Positions 43,465 to 53,289 of a DNA stretch of 53,364 bases are shown here, piece after piece. Made by a program: the position numbers and the translations under genes. The notes below the pieces were generated by a model. The model did not search any database, was not told where the DNA came from, and saw nothing but the letters and a program-made list of their open reading frames with translations. Source of the stretch: an uncultured Clostridia bacterium (lineage in GTDB: Bacteria > Bacillota > Clostridia > TANB77 > CAG-508); assembly GCA_944387495.1 (NCBI GenBank), contig CALXFD010000011.1:1-53364 (forward strand), given 5' to 3'. The stretch's first letter is position 1, and every line of letters begins with the position of its first letter.

Positions 43465-46176
43465 TTATTTACAGTCATACCAATTAGTTGCTTCTGAAAT
43501 TTCTGCTATAAGTGGTACATCTAATTTTATAGCATTTTCCATTGATGTTTTTAATATTTCTTTTACTTCTTCTTTTTCATTTTCTAACGCTTCTATCATC
43601 ATTTCATCATGTACTTGTAATATTATTTTAGATTTTAATTCTCTTTTTTGTAATTCTTTGTTTACTTTAAGCATTGCAATTTTCATTATATCTGCTGCTG
43701 TTCCTTGTATTGGAGTGTTCATTGCAACTCTTGTACCAAATTGTCTTACCATATAATTTTTTGATTGTAATTCTGGTATATATCTTCTTCTATTAAACAA
43801 TGTTTCTACATATCCTTGTTCTTTTGCCTTTTCTATAATATCTTCCATGAATTTTTTTATTCCTGGATATTCATTTAAGTAATCTTCTATATATTTTTTT
43901 GCTTTTTTTCTAGATATGCCTAATTGTTCTCCTAATCCAAAATCACTAATTCCATATACTATTCCAAAATTAACTGCTTTTGCATCACTTCTTTGCTCTT
44001 TTGTAACTTCTTCAATTGGTGTTTTAAATACTTTTGACGCAGCTTGTTTATGTATGTCTTCATTGTTTTTAAATGCATTTATCATATGTTCATCTTTTGA
44101 AATATGTGCAAGAACTCTTAATTCTATTTGTGAATAGTCTGCATCTATATATACTTTTCCCTCTTCTGGTTTAAATGCTTTTCTTACTCTTTTTCCTAAT
44201 TCGAATCTTGTTGGTATATTTTGAAGGTTTGGTTCTGTTGAGCTTATTCTTCCAGTTGCTGTTATTGTTTGATGGAAAAATGAGTGTATTCTTTTTGTTT
44301 TTGGATTTATATATGGTTTTAAACCTTCTACATATGTAGAATTTAGTTTTACTAGTTGTCTATATTCTAAGATTTTTTCTATTATTGGAGATTCTTTTTT
44401 TAATTTTTCTAATACATCTACATCAGTAGAATATCCACTTTTTGTTTTCTTTACAACAGGTAACTTCATTTTTTCAAAAAGAATTTCACCTAATTGTTTT
44501 GTAGAATTAATGTTAAATTCTTCTCCTGCCATTTCATGTATTTGCTTTGTTAGTTTTTCTATTTGTGATTTTAATTCTTTTCCAAATTCATTTAACTCAT
44601 TTTCATCTAAATACATACCATTCCATTGCATGCTTGAAAGTACTTCTATTGTTGGTATATCTATATTTTTATATAATTCTAATGCATTTATTTTTTCTAA
44701 TTCTTCTAATATTTTATTTTTTAGTTTATTTATGATATATGCATATATAGAATAAGTTTTTTTGTCATTATTATTTTCTTCTTTTTCAGATGTTTCATCA
44801 AATAAGTTTAACTGTTTTTGTTCTTCTTGTGCTCCTAAATATGCTTCTAAATCTATATTTAAATATTCTTGTGCTAAATTATTTAAAATAAATTTATTAT
44901 TTGCAGGATTTAATATATATGCACCTATTGCTATATCATTTTCTATCCCTTTAATTTCAATATCTTCTTGTTTTAACAATATATACGTTTTTGTTAATTC
45001 TATACCTGTCTTTTTTATATTTTCATTTTCAAATACATTTTTTAATTTTAATATTTCATTTTCTTTTAATTTTATATAATATGCTTCTTTTTCTTTTTCA
45101 TTAAAAATAGCTATTCCTGTAATTTTTTCTTTTATTATCTTTTCTTGATTTTCGTCCTTTTCTGTTTGTATATAAAATACTAATTCATCTAATTTTGATA
45201 AAATGTCTACAAGTTCATTTATATTTTTATCTACTATTTTTAAGTTTTCTATATCTTCTATTTTTTCTTGATGTTCTACAACATTTTCATCTCTTAAATT
45301 AAATCTATCTATATATCTATTAAAGTTTAATTCTTTAAATATTTTTAATACTTCTTCTTTGTTCCATTCTTCTAGTTTAAAATTTTCTAATGTATCTTCT
45401 ATTGGAACTTCCAAATTTATTGTACCTAGCGTTTTTGAAAGAAATGCTAAATCTTTATTATTTTCTATATTTTCTTTTTGCTTTCCTCTCAAACCTGCTT
45501 CTTGTTTTTCTACTTTTTCATAAAGATTTTCTATTGAGCCAAATTTTTGTATTAATGATAATGCTGTTTTTTCTCCAACTCCTGGTACTCCTGGAATATT
45601 GTCTGATGTATCACCTTGCAAACCTTTTACATCTATTAATTGTTTTGGCTCTAATCCATATGTTTCTTTAATTTTAGCTCTATCAAACAAGTCTGTTTCT
45701 GTTTTTCCTGCTTTTGTTCTTGGTATTCTAATTGTGATATTATCTGTTGCTAATTGAAATGTATCTCTATCTCCTGATAATATTGTAACTTCTAGTCCAT
45801 TTTTTTCTCCATATCTTGATAAAGTTCCTAAAACATCATCAGCTTCATATCCTTCTTTTTCTACAATATCTATGTTCATTGCTCTTAATATTTCTTTTAT
45901 CATAGGCATTTGTTCTGCTAACTCTTCTGGCATTCCTTTTCTATTTGCTTTATATCCTTCATATAATTTATGCCTTGCTGTTGGTGCTTTTAAATCAAAT
46001 GCAACTGCCATATATTGTGGTTTTATATCATCCATTACTTTAAATAATATTGCTAAAAATCCATATACTGCATTTGTATATTTTCCGTCTTTTGTTTTTA
46101 GCATTTTACTTCCCATTATACCATAAAACGCTCTATTCATTATACTATTTCCATCTATTAAAACAAATCTGTCCAC
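43465..46176 (-). CDS. polA: DNA polymerase I
   Basis: A 903-residue family A polymerase. The 5' flap nuclease domain (1-290) has DGNSIMNRAFYG, AFDLKAPTARH and GLQGDTSDNIPGVPGVGEKTA. The central 3'-5' exonuclease-like domain (about 310-490) lacks the DxE motif (FYIQTEKDEN), so proofreading is probably lost, as in several Gram-positive Pol I. The polymerase domain has motif A YIDADYSQIELRVLAH, motif B RSDAKAVNFGIVYGIS and motif C LQVHDEMM. The GTG start (46174-46176) follows AAAGGAGG and overlaps the end of the upstream gene by 32 bases, indicating coupling. Confidence 0.97.
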   Translation of the reverse strand: MDRFVLIDGNSIMNRAFYGIMGSKMLKTKDGKYTNAVYGFLAILFKVMDDIKPQYMAVAFDLKAPTARHKLYEGYKANRKGMPEELAEQMPMIKEILRAMNIDIVEKEGYEADDVLGTLSRYGEKNGLEVTILSGDRDTFQLATDNITIRIPRTKAGKTETDLFDRAKIKETYGLEPKQLIDVKGLQGDTSDNIPGVPGVGEKTALSLIQKFGSIENLYEKVEKQEAGLRGKQKENIENNKDLAFLSKTLGTINLEVPIEDTLENFKLEEWNKEEVLKIFKELNFNRYIDRFNLRDENVVEHQEKIEDIENLKIVDKNINELVDILSKLDELVFYIQTEKDENQEKIIKEKITGIAIFNEKEKEAYYIKLKENEILKLKNVFENENIKKTGIELTKTYILLKQEDIEIKGIENDIAIGAYILNPANNKFILNNLAQEYLNIDLEAYLGAQEEQKQLNLFDETSEKEENNNDKKTYSIYAYIINKLKNKILEELEKINALELYKNIDIPTIEVLSSMQWNGMYLDENELNEFGKELKSQIEKLTKQIHEMAGEEFNINSTKQLGEILFEKMKLPVVKKTKSGYSTDVDVLEKLKKESPIIEKILEYRQLVKLNSTYVEGLKPYINPKTKRIHSFFHQTITATGRISSTEPNLQNIPTRFELGKRVRKAFKPEEGKVYIDADYSQIELRVLAHISKDEHMINAFKNNEDIHKQAASKVFKTPIEEVTKEQRSDAKAVNFGIVYGISDFGLGEQLGISRKKAKKYIEDYLNEYPGIKKFMEDIIEKAKEQGYVETLFNRRRYIPELQSKNYMVRQFGTRVAMNTPIQGTAADIMKIAMLKVNKELQKRELKSKIILQVHDEMMIEALENEKEEVKEILKTSMENAIKLDVPLIAEISEATNWYDCK

Positions 46177-47596
46177 AGTTTTGCCTCCTTTTATTATTTA
46201 TGACTAAACATATACATATTCCTAATAACATAAAAAATGTATATGGTGTTCCATTTCTCCAACCTTCTCCATTAATTAAAAATATAGTATTTGCCAATTG
46301 GCTTATTATTGAAACTTGTACAATTAGTCTTAAATGTTCTGGTTTTTGCCACATTAATAATGGGAATAACCACATTATGTACCAAGGTTGGAAATTTGTT
46401 ATTAATAAAAATAAAAATGCTATCAAAAATTTCTCACAACTTGACATTTCTGCCTTTAAAGTGATTTTCTTTTTGTTTAATAATATTAAACATGTAAAGA
46501 AATATATTATTACGAAACATATTAATAATGTTCTATTTAAAGTCACTGGCAAGTCTGGAATTGTCCCAAAATATTCCATTAGAATTATATAAAAATTCTT
46601 TGCAAATTTTTCTTGTTGTGTAAATATTCCCATTAGCACAGTCCAGTCTTGTACATATAATATATATGTAATTCCTACTAGTATAAAAAATATTATTCCA
46701 TATATAAAACAATATTTTAATCTTTCTAATGGTTTTTTGTCTCTGAAATAATAAATAATTATAAATGGTAATAATAAAATTGTAAAATATTTTATTGCAG
46801 TTGCCAATGCTAAAAATACTAGGCTTAATAATAATTTTTTCTTGTTTATTAAGAAATATAATGCTCCTAATACAAATGTTATAATATATAAATCATTGTG
46901 TACACTTGCAATTCCTTCTAATAGTATAAATGGATTTAAACCATATATTAATACAAATATTTTCTTTTTAGTAATTTTATATATTAAGTAACAATTTAAT
47001 ATATGTAATAAAACTGCCATTATTTTAAATAACAATAATCCTACATCTACATTCCCAAAACTCATTGCTCCAAATATACTACATATAAATGTCCATACAG
47101 GGCCATATACAACAGTAGTATCTGACCATACATTTTGTTTTCCTTTTTGTAATACTGTATCTTTTTGTAATAGTTCTTCATTTCCTTCATTTTCCACAAA
47201 TTCTGCTATTGTTGTATAATATGGATTTTGATGATATTTACTATTTAGTCTTCCTATTCCTAAATAATAAAATACATCTGAACTCATAAATGGAATTACT
47301 ACTACATACATAATAGCTGTTACTGTAATAAATAGATACATTCTTTTTACATTTTTAAATATTTTCTCTCTGTTTTTTATTATTAGAAAATATAGGATTG
47401 TAAGTCCTATTAATATTATTAGATATATTATTGCTTGTTCGGTTCTATTTGTATTATGTAATAAAAATTTGAATTCTTCTGTAAAATTCAATACTGTTTT
47501 GTTTATTGCATAATATATTATTGATGGTATTGCATATAATATTGAAAATATGATAAATAGTGGCTTTAATAAGCTTGTCCATTCTATTTTTTTCAT
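46145..47596 (-). CDS. GT-C-type polytopic glycosyltransferase (MptA/B-like)
   Basis: A 483-residue protein with about 12 hydrophobic helices. The first large loop has SSDVFYYLGIGRL and NPYYTTIAEF. A VVYGPVWTFICS motif follows, and the pattern FILLEGIASVHNDLYIITFV resembles polyprenol-phosphate-mannose-dependent alpha-mannosyltransferases (MptA/MptB, GT87-like). A role in capping or extending a surface glycan is inferred. Donor and product are unknown. The ATG follows GAGGAG. Its 3' end overlaps polA by 32 bases. Confidence 0.6.
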   Translation of the reverse strand: MKKIEWTSLLKPLFIIFSILYAIPSIIYYAINKTVLNFTEEFKFLLHNTNRTEQAIIYLIILIGLTILYFLIIKNREKIFKNVKRMYLFITVTAIMYVVVIPFMSSDVFYYLGIGRLNSKYHQNPYYTTIAEFVENEGNEELLQKDTVLQKGKQNVWSDTTVVYGPVWTFICSIFGAMSFGNVDVGLLLFKIMAVLLHILNCYLIYKITKKKIFVLIYGLNPFILLEGIASVHNDLYIITFVLGALYFLINKKKLLLSLVFLALATAIKYFTILLLPFIIIYYFRDKKPLERLKYCFIYGIIFFILVGITYILYVQDWTVLMGIFTQQEKFAKNFYIILMEYFGTIPDLPVTLNRTLLICFVIIYFFTCLILLNKKKITLKAEMSSCEKFLIAFLFLLITNFQPWYIMWLFPLLMWQKPEHLRLIVQVSIISQLANTIFLINGEGWRNGTPYTFFMLLGICICLVINNKRRQNCGQICFNRWK

Positions 47597-47651
47597 TTTT
47601 TCTCCTCGTTCTTTTATTTGAATTTTTTGATACTTTTTTACTATATCATAA

Positions 47652-47702
47652 AAATAAAAAATACTCTATACTTTTGTATAAAGTATTTTTTATTTTTATC
47701 AC
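47652..47702 (-). terminator. Terminator upstream of the GT-C gene
   Basis: On the minus strand AAAATACTTTATAC pairs with GTATAGAGTATTTT and runs into T-rich sequence, ending the transcript that carries queH and the Fic remnant. Confidence 0.8.
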
Positions 47703-47707
47703 ATTTT

Positions 47708-48060
47708 CTAATTCTTTGAGTTTTTTAAATCTTCTGTCTTATATATACTATATCCTTCATAATTATAACTTGCATCTATACCCTTCATATAAACTTCTCT
47801 ATCGTCTATTTTATCTGTTAGTGCTTCTTTTAATAAGACCTTTATTTCTATATTTTTTATAGGGCTTCTTTCCATAGCTAAAAGGTAATCTTCTTTATCT
47901 ATTTTACTCCAATCTATTACTTTTCCCAATTCTTTCTTTAAAATCATATCTAGCCATATTCTTGTACTTCTAATTCAATTGCTTTGAGCTTGGTCATTTT
48001 TTCTTCTTCTTTTGCCAATTCTATTTGATTTTCTATTCCTAATTTATTTTTCAATATCAT
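47708..48060 (-). pseudogene. Fic-family (Fido) protein, internally deleted remnant
   Basis: Two out-of-frame pieces of one Fic protein remain. The N-terminal piece (48060 to 47950) reads MILKNKLGIENQIELAKEEE...KAIELEVQEYG and then stops. The C-terminal piece is open from about 47970 (RIWLDMILKKELGKVIDWSK, MERSPIKNIEIKVLLKEALT, IDASYNYEGYSIYKTEDL). RIWLD is the stretch that normally follows the catalytic HPFxEGNGR loop. The junction removes the whole catalytic core, so no AMPylation activity can remain. The usual family length is about 200 residues. The remnant begins 13 bases after queH. Confidence 0.85.
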
Positions 48061-48072
48061 AATTTTCTCCTT

Positions 48073-48639
48073 TTAACTATTAGTTATCATATTTTTATCT
48101 TTTTCAATTTTCTTCCTATATCTATCCTCTTCTGAAAATATACAACCACAATATTTTTGCATATATAACCCTAATTCTCGTGCTTTTGCTTGTCCTTCTC
48201 TAAAACCTACTCTAAAATCTCTATACAAAAACTCCACTCCATATTTTTGGGCCATTTGTTCTGCTACTTCTATTAAAGCCTCATGATTTTGGTATAGACT
48301 TACTAAAAGTGTTGTAGAAAAATGTGTATAACCATTTTCTTTTGCATATTTAGCTGTTTGCTCTAATCTCACTGGATAACAATATTCTCTACATCTTGTT
48401 TGTAGATTATTTACAACATTCTTACAAAAATCATCTAACCCATAGTTTTCTTCAAATATAGCTTTCACATCAATACTTTTTGTATATTCTTTTAAACAAT
48501 CTCTTCTTGCTTTATATTCCATATATGGATGAATATTTGGGTTAAACCAATACACTGTTGGTTCAATTCCTTCTTCTCTTAATGTATCTATACAATACAC
48601 ACTACATGGTGCACAACAAGTATGTAATAATAAATTCAT
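48073..48639 (-). CDS. queH: Epoxyqueuosine reductase QueH
   Basis: A 188-residue DUF208-family enzyme for the last step of queuosine synthesis in tRNA. It has the vicinal Cys pair near the N-terminus (LLLHTCCAPCSVY), the second Cys cluster (QTRCREYCYPVRLEQTA), the KARELGLYMQKYCGCIFSEE tail and the RDFRVGFREGQ stretch. It is an iron-sulfur enzyme that replaces QueG in many Firmicutes. The ATG follows AAAGGAAG. It lies between ruvB and the Fic remnant, with REP copy D just upstream. Confidence 0.93.
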   Translation of the reverse strand: MNLLLHTCCAPCSVYCIDTLREEGIEPTVYWFNPNIHPYMEYKARRDCLKEYTKSIDVKAIFEENYGLDDFCKNVVNNLQTRCREYCYPVRLEQTAKYAKENGYTHFSTTLLVSLYQNHEALIEVAEQMAQKYGVEFLYRDFRVGFREGQAKARELGLYMQKYCGCIFSEEDRYRKKIEKDKNMITNS

Positions 48640-48688
48640 AATACAACTTCCTTTTCTTTTTATTTTAAAATATTAATCAACATCCATT

Positions 48689-48744
48689 AAGAACTGTCCC
48701 CAAATGGACAAAAATGTCCATTAAGAAACGTCCCCATTTGGACA
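48689..48744 (-). repeat. REP-like palindromic repeat, copy D
   Basis: Inverted copy at the 3' end of ruvB. Relative to copies A-C it has TTAAT instead of TTTTT before the hairpin. It supplies the last residues (CPNGDVS) and the stop codon of ruvB. Confidence 0.9.
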
Positions 48745-49737
48745 TTCATATCCCATATGTTTATATGCTGGTGGTAATACTACTCTACCTCTTAATGTTC
48801 TTGCTACAAATCCAATTTGTATTAAATATGGTTCATATACATCTTCGATTGTATCTACTTCTTCTCCTACTGTTGCTGCTAATGCTTCTATTCCTACTGG
48901 TCTTCCTCCGTATTGAACTATCATTGTGTCTAGTAATTTTCTGTCTATTTCATCTAGTCCTAATTCATCTATTTCTAGTTTATTTAATGCTATTTTTGTT
49001 ATTTTTAAATTTATGTCTCCATCTCCTAATACTGCTGCATAGTCTCTTACTCTTTTTAATAATCTATTTGCAATTCTAGGTGTTCCTCTTGATCTTCTAG
49101 CTATTTCTACTGCTGCATCTTCTTCTATGTTTACATTTAATATTCCAGCTGACCTTTTTACTATTTTTGCTAAGTCTTCTACTGAATATAGTTCTAGTCT
49201 ATGTATTATTCCAAATCTATCTCTTAATGGTGTTGTAAGTGAACCTGCTTTTGTGGTTGCTCCTATTAGTGTGAATTTTGGTAAGTCTAGTCTTATTGAC
49301 CTTGCACTTGGTCCTTTTCCTATTATTATATCTAATGTGTAGTCTTCTAGTGCTGGGTATAATATTTCTTCTACACTTTTACTTAATCTGTGAATTTCAT
49401 CAATAAATAAAACATCAAATTCTGATAAGTTTGTAAGTAAAGCTGCTAAGTCTCCTGGTTTTTCTATTGCTGGTCCTGATGTTATTTTTATGTTTGAATT
49501 CATTTCATTTGAAATTATGTTAGAAAGTGTTGTTTTTCCTAGTCCAGGAGGACCATATAGTAATACATGATCTAATGGTTCTCCTCTTTTTTTAGCTGCT
49601 TCTATATATATTTTCATGTTTTCCTTTATTTTGTCTTGCCCTATATATTCGTCTAATGTTTTGGGTCTTAATGAATTTTCTAATCTTTCTTCACTACTAT
49701 TTTCAAGTTCTGGATTTATTATTCTTTCATCATCCAT
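48721..49737 (-). CDS. ruvB: Holliday junction branch migration helicase RuvB
   Basis: A 338-residue AAA+ motor. It has the RuvB N-terminus ([20 protein letters not shown]), Walker [14 protein letters not shown], Walker [11 protein letters not shown], sensor 1 [12 protein letters not shown] with Arg finger RDRFG, and a C-terminal winged helix ([28 protein letters not shown]). The last seven residues (CPNGDVS) come from REP copy D, so the natural tail may have been altered; they lie beyond the conserved core. The ATG follows AGAAGGGATG. No ruvA is adjacent in the window. Confidence 0.97.
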   Translation of the reverse strand: MDDERIINPELENSSEERLENSLRPKTLDEYIGQDKIKENMKIYIEAAKKRGEPLDHVLLYGPPGLGKTTLSNIISNEMNSNIKITSGPAIEKPGDLAALLTNLSEFDVLFIDEIHRLSKSVEEILYPALEDYTLDIIIGKGPSARSIRLDLPKFTLIGATTKAGSLTTPLRDRFGIIHRLELYSVEDLAKIVKRSAGILNVNIEEDAAVEIARRSRGTPRIANRLLKRVRDYAAVLGDGDINLKITKIALNKLEIDELGLDEIDRKLLDTMIVQYGGRPVGIEALAATVGEEVDTIEDVYEPYLIQIGFVARTLRGRVVLPPAYKHMGYECPNGDVS

Positions 49738-49849
49738 TTTATCATCCCTTCTAATACAGCTCTTTTTTATATTGTAATTGCTTATTTATAAAATTCAAAT
49801 TCATTGCAAATTGCTTTTTTGTTTTTAATTTTTATTATTTTAATTTTTA

Positions 49850-51781
49850 TTATTTTAATAAATTGTGTATACTTATTGATTTTGAAATATCTAATTCTGT
49901 TTCCATATTTTTTTGATATCTTTCTAATAATTCTTTTTCTTCTATATCAATCTGAGTTAAATCTATATTTTCTCCTGTCCTTATGCTATACCATTGTCCA
50001 CCATCATAATAATATCTGCTTGTTACAATTTTTTCATTATTAAGACATATGAAATCTTTTCTAGCAAACATATTTGTTCCTAATGACATTCCATTTTGAT
50101 ACTCACATAAATATGCAAATGTTGGTTTTATATCTAATTTGCTTACTGGCTTTTCAATTTTCAAATGACTTATTCCTGGAATTTTCATTCCACATGCTAC
50201 ATTTATATAATTTATTTTTTCATAAACTGGATTTAACTCTGGTGTTGTTTGTGCTAAAAAATCTAGCATTTCTTCATTATACATATCTAATCCATTATGG
50301 TCACCATATAATAATATTACTGTATCATCATATAGTCCTTTTTGTTTTAATTCATCTATAAAAATTCCAAATGCATAATCTGCATAATTTACAGCTTCTA
50401 AATAATTACCAAAAAAAGTATTTTTATATTTTCCTGTATCTATACTAATTTTACTTCTATCTTGTAAGCCTTCCAGTGAAAATGATGTATGTGAAGATGC
50501 AGATACAATATATGAAACAAATGGCTTATCATAATTTGCTAATTTTTCTACTGCTTGCTTATATAACAGTTCATCTGAAAGGTATCCCATTATTTCTTCT
50601 GATGTATCACTAAAATCTTCTTTTAATTCTAAATGGTCTACTGGTAGTCTACTATATACATTCTCTCTATTCCAGAAAAAGCCATAATTTCCATGCATAT
50701 ATGATGTTGTATACCCACTTTCTTTAAACATTGTAAATATATCATCATATGTATTTGTATAATATTTACTAAATGACATTCCATTTTCCATTGGGTATAA
50801 TGATGAAATTGTTGAATATTCTGAATCTGCTGTTGATGAATAACTTTGCATATACATATTAGTAAATTCTATATTTTCTTGCATAAATTTGTTTAAATTT
50901 GGTGTTATTTCTTTACCATTTAATGTTTTGTTTATAACAAATTCTTGTATTGATTCTAATTGTAATATGATAATATTTTTATCTTTTGCAATTCCTTTTA
51001 TATCATAATTACTTTCACCATATCTAGTATTATAATCATTTTTTAGATTTTCATAATCTTTTTCCATATCTGCTTTTGTTTTATATTTTGCTTGTTTTTT
51101 TATGTCTAAACTATTAAAAATATCTGCTATATGATATCCATAAATTGAACCTTTTTTTATTTGCATATCTTTATTAAATGGATCACCTTGTGCTTGAAGT
51201 TTGTAATGATTGCATATTGTAAAAGTCAATATAATTCCAATACATCCAGTTATGCTTCTTGCAATTATTTGTTTTTTGTTTGCTTTTTCCTTTTTCTCTA
51301 TTTTTTGTATTTTTAATAGTCTAAATATTATATAAATAAATATATCTATAAAATATAGTAATTGCCATGGTCTAAAAAGCATTGGTAATGTATCTGCTAT
51401 TTCTTCTCCATATTGTACATTAGTAATTTGTGCTATTGAAAGTACACTACTAGAATATATGTAATATAAATTATCTGCACATAATAGTAAGCTAATTACT
51501 ACATCTGCAACTATTGTAGTTATAATTCTAGCTCTATTTGGCAAAGTACATATAAAACATACTAATGTCAATATAAAAGATGTAGTTGCTAAAAGAGTTT
51601 GTATATTTTGTACTTCTCTAATATTTATTGTGTTTTGATAAAATAACATTGTTTTTAAAATTAATAATATTCCTATAACTATTGGAAACGCAATAGAATT
51701 CAAAAAAATATTAGCATATTTTTTAAAGTTTTCTATATTATTATTTTCAATTATTTCTTTATCTGCTTTTTTATTATTCAT
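49850..51781 (-). CDS. LTA synthase-family membrane sulfatase
   Basis: A 643-residue protein. Five transmembrane helices (about 25-200) are followed by an extracellular sulfatase-fold domain (about 260-600). Metal-binding and catalytic segments include NIIILQLESIQEF (first metal Glu), the nucleophile Thr in SYSSTADSEYSTISSLYP, MHGNYGFFWNRE, and LLYGDHNGLD. The family transfers glycerol-phosphate from phosphatidylglycerol to build lipoteichoic acid or similar polymers. The substrate could differ. The ribosome-binding site is AAGGAG. It is monocistronic with AT-rich flanks. Confidence 0.88.
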   Translation of the reverse strand: MNNKKADKEIIENNNIENFKKYANIFLNSIAFPIVIGILLILKTMLFYQNTINIREVQNIQTLLATTSFILTLVCFICTLPNRARIITTIVADVVISLLLCADNLYYIYSSSVLSIAQITNVQYGEEIADTLPMLFRPWQLLYFIDIFIYIIFRLLKIQKIEKKEKANKKQIIARSITGCIGIILTFTICNHYKLQAQGDPFNKDMQIKKGSIYGYHIADIFNSLDIKKQAKYKTKADMEKDYENLKNDYNTRYGESNYDIKGIAKDKNIIILQLESIQEFVINKTLNGKEITPNLNKFMQENIEFTNMYMQSYSSTADSEYSTISSLYPMENGMSFSKYYTNTYDDIFTMFKESGYTTSYMHGNYGFFWNRENVYSRLPVDHLELKEDFSDTSEEIMGYLSDELLYKQAVEKLANYDKPFVSYIVSASSHTSFSLEGLQDRSKISIDTGKYKNTFFGNYLEAVNYADYAFGIFIDELKQKGLYDDTVILLYGDHNGLDMYNEEMLDFLAQTTPELNPVYEKINYINVACGMKIPGISHLKIEKPVSKLDIKPTFAYLCEYQNGMSLGTNMFARKDFICLNNEKIVTSRYYYDGGQWYSIRTGENIDLTQIDIEEKELLERYQKNMETELDISKSISIHNLLK

Positions 51782-51932
51782 TATATTTTTTTCTCCTTAT
51801 TGTACATTAATTATTATTTATGTTGTTTTAAATATAGAAAGCAATTTATATTATAAAACTAATATTTTATTCTATAATAAATTTTAGTCTAATTACAATA
51901 TATAATTAATTTTTTGTTTATACATTTCTGTT

Positions 51933-52412
51933 TTAAATATTATCTATAAAATCTTCTATTAATTTCAACATTTTACTATTATTTTTCTTATATGGTTTAG
52001 GTTCGAATTTTTTTGCTTTTTCTATCGCTCCTTTTAGTTTTTTTACATCATCTATTCCTATTATACAACCATCTTTTGCAAATTTTCCTACTATTTCTTT
52101 TTGATGATTATTTACATGTTCTCCATACTTATGCAATCTTGGTATTGCTATTACTTTTTTGCCTTTTTCTATTGATGTCATTATTGAACCTACTCCACCA
52201 TGAGTAATTATTAAATCTGCTTGTTCTTGCAATTTTTCTAATTCTTCTTTTGATATTAATGTTAATATTTTCATATTATCAGAACTATATTTAGTATATC
52301 CTGCTTGTACAATTACTTCGTCTTTTATTATACCTTTTTTTATCAAATTATCTATTTCTTCTAATAATCTATGAAAACTATTATTTTGTGTACCTAGCAT
52401 TACTAAAATCAT
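51933..52412 (-). CDS. Alg13/EpsF-type glycosyltransferase subunit (GT28 C-terminal domain)
   Basis: A 159-residue protein corresponding to the nucleotide-sugar-binding half of a GT-B enzyme: MILVMLGTQNNSFHRLLEEI, KDEVIVQAGYTKYSS, ADLIITHGGVGSIMTSIEKG, VIAIPRLHKYGEHVNNHQKE. It works with the membrane-associated Alg14-like partner encoded just upstream. Its ATG overlaps the partner's TAA by one base, so the two are coupled. The pair typically adds the second sugar to a lipid-linked oligosaccharide for exopolysaccharide. Confidence 0.9.
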   Translation of the reverse strand: MILVMLGTQNNSFHRLLEEIDNLIKKGIIKDEVIVQAGYTKYSSDNMKILTLISKEELEKLQEQADLIITHGGVGSIMTSIEKGKKVIAIPRLHKYGEHVNNHQKEIVGKFAKDGCIIGIDDVKKLKGAIEKAKKFEPKPYKKNNSKMLKLIEDFIDNI

Positions 52413-52885
52413 TAATAAATCGAACCTCCATATACTGCTTTTGGATAAATTTTAAGCATTTCTTTCCATTGCACTATAAATAAATCTGCAATTGGATATA
52501 TTAACCTACCTGTGGCTGTTTTTTTATTTGTATTTGCAAAAGTTTCTATATATATTATTTTGCTACCAAATATTTTACCTAAAATACACATTGGACCAGC
52601 TGTATGTGTTCCAGTTGTTACTATTACTTTTGGTCTTATTTTGAAATATAAATATATAGTTTTAAAACATAAAAATAAATACTTAAATATATATGAAAAG
52701 AGTTTTGCTCTTGTGCCATATGGTAAAAAATATAATTTTTCACCATATTTTTCTTTTAAATTCTCATTTGCTTTATCTTTTTCTGTAATTATATTATAAT
52801 CATATTTTTCAAATAAAGGAGCTAATTGTAATAATTCATTAAGATGTCCTCCTGTACTTGATATAAATAATACCTTTTTTTTCAT
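52412..52885 (-). CDS. Alg14/PssD-like glycosyltransferase membrane subunit
   Basis: A 157-residue protein of the Alg14 family. It has the N-terminal Rossmann start KKKVLFISSTGGHLNELLQL, a hydrophobic membrane-association stretch (about 65-85, FSYIFKYLFLCFKTIYLYF), VIVTTGTHTAGPMCILGKIF and IYIETFANTNKKTATGRLIY. It recruits the catalytic Alg13-like partner (gene directly downstream) to the membrane. The ATG follows AAAGGTG. Upstream is AT-rich sequence, then inverted-repeat element 2. Confidence 0.9.
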   Translation of the reverse strand: MKKKVLFISSTGGHLNELLQLAPLFEKYDYNIITEKDKANENLKEKYGEKLYFLPYGTRAKLFSYIFKYLFLCFKTIYLYFKIRPKVIVTTGTHTAGPMCILGKIFGSKIIYIETFANTNKKTATGRLIYPIADLFIVQWKEMLKIYPKAVYGGSIY

Positions 52886-52950
52886 TTTTACACCTTTTTC
52901 TTCTTATTTTCCTTATATATTATATATTTTTTTCCCTCATATGTCTAGTC

Positions 52951-53275
52951 TTTAATTTTTTCTAATTTTAATAATTGCTAAATTGTTTATAAGTCAAAAT
53001 TTTAATAGTGCTTGTCGCTCAAAAGAGTTATATGTATAAAATATTTATTTCGTTCCTCGGCTTCCCTCTCATAGCCTACTCATTCTAATCAAAAGTAAAC
53101 GAGCCTCTCGTGAGGACGCGCCCTCATTTACTTGTTGCTAAGAATGCGTACGGCTATTCCCGGTCGCATTCGTCACTGCATAAATATTTTATACATATAA
53201 CTCTTTTGAACTTATTTAATTTGTGCTTTTGACTTATAAACAATTTAGCAATTATTAAAATTAGAAAAAATTAAA
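52951..53275. repeat. Giant nested inverted repeat with structured core (element 2), unknown nature
   Basis: Outer arms 52951-52999 and 53227-53275 are perfect 49-bp inverted copies. Inner arms 53019-53047 and 53181-53209 are perfect 29-bp inverted copies. The 133-base core (53048-53180) is far richer in G+C than its surroundings and holds nested stems: ATAGCC/GGCTAT, ATTCT/AGAAT, AAGTAAA/TTTACTT and CCTC-TCGT-GAGG. A competing stem is GAATGCG/CGCATTC. No ORF. It takes up most of the 52886-53329 gap and ends 15 bases before an insertion-sequence end. The class is unknown. Confidence 0.85.
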
Positions 53276-53289
53276 AAGTAGAGCTAAAA

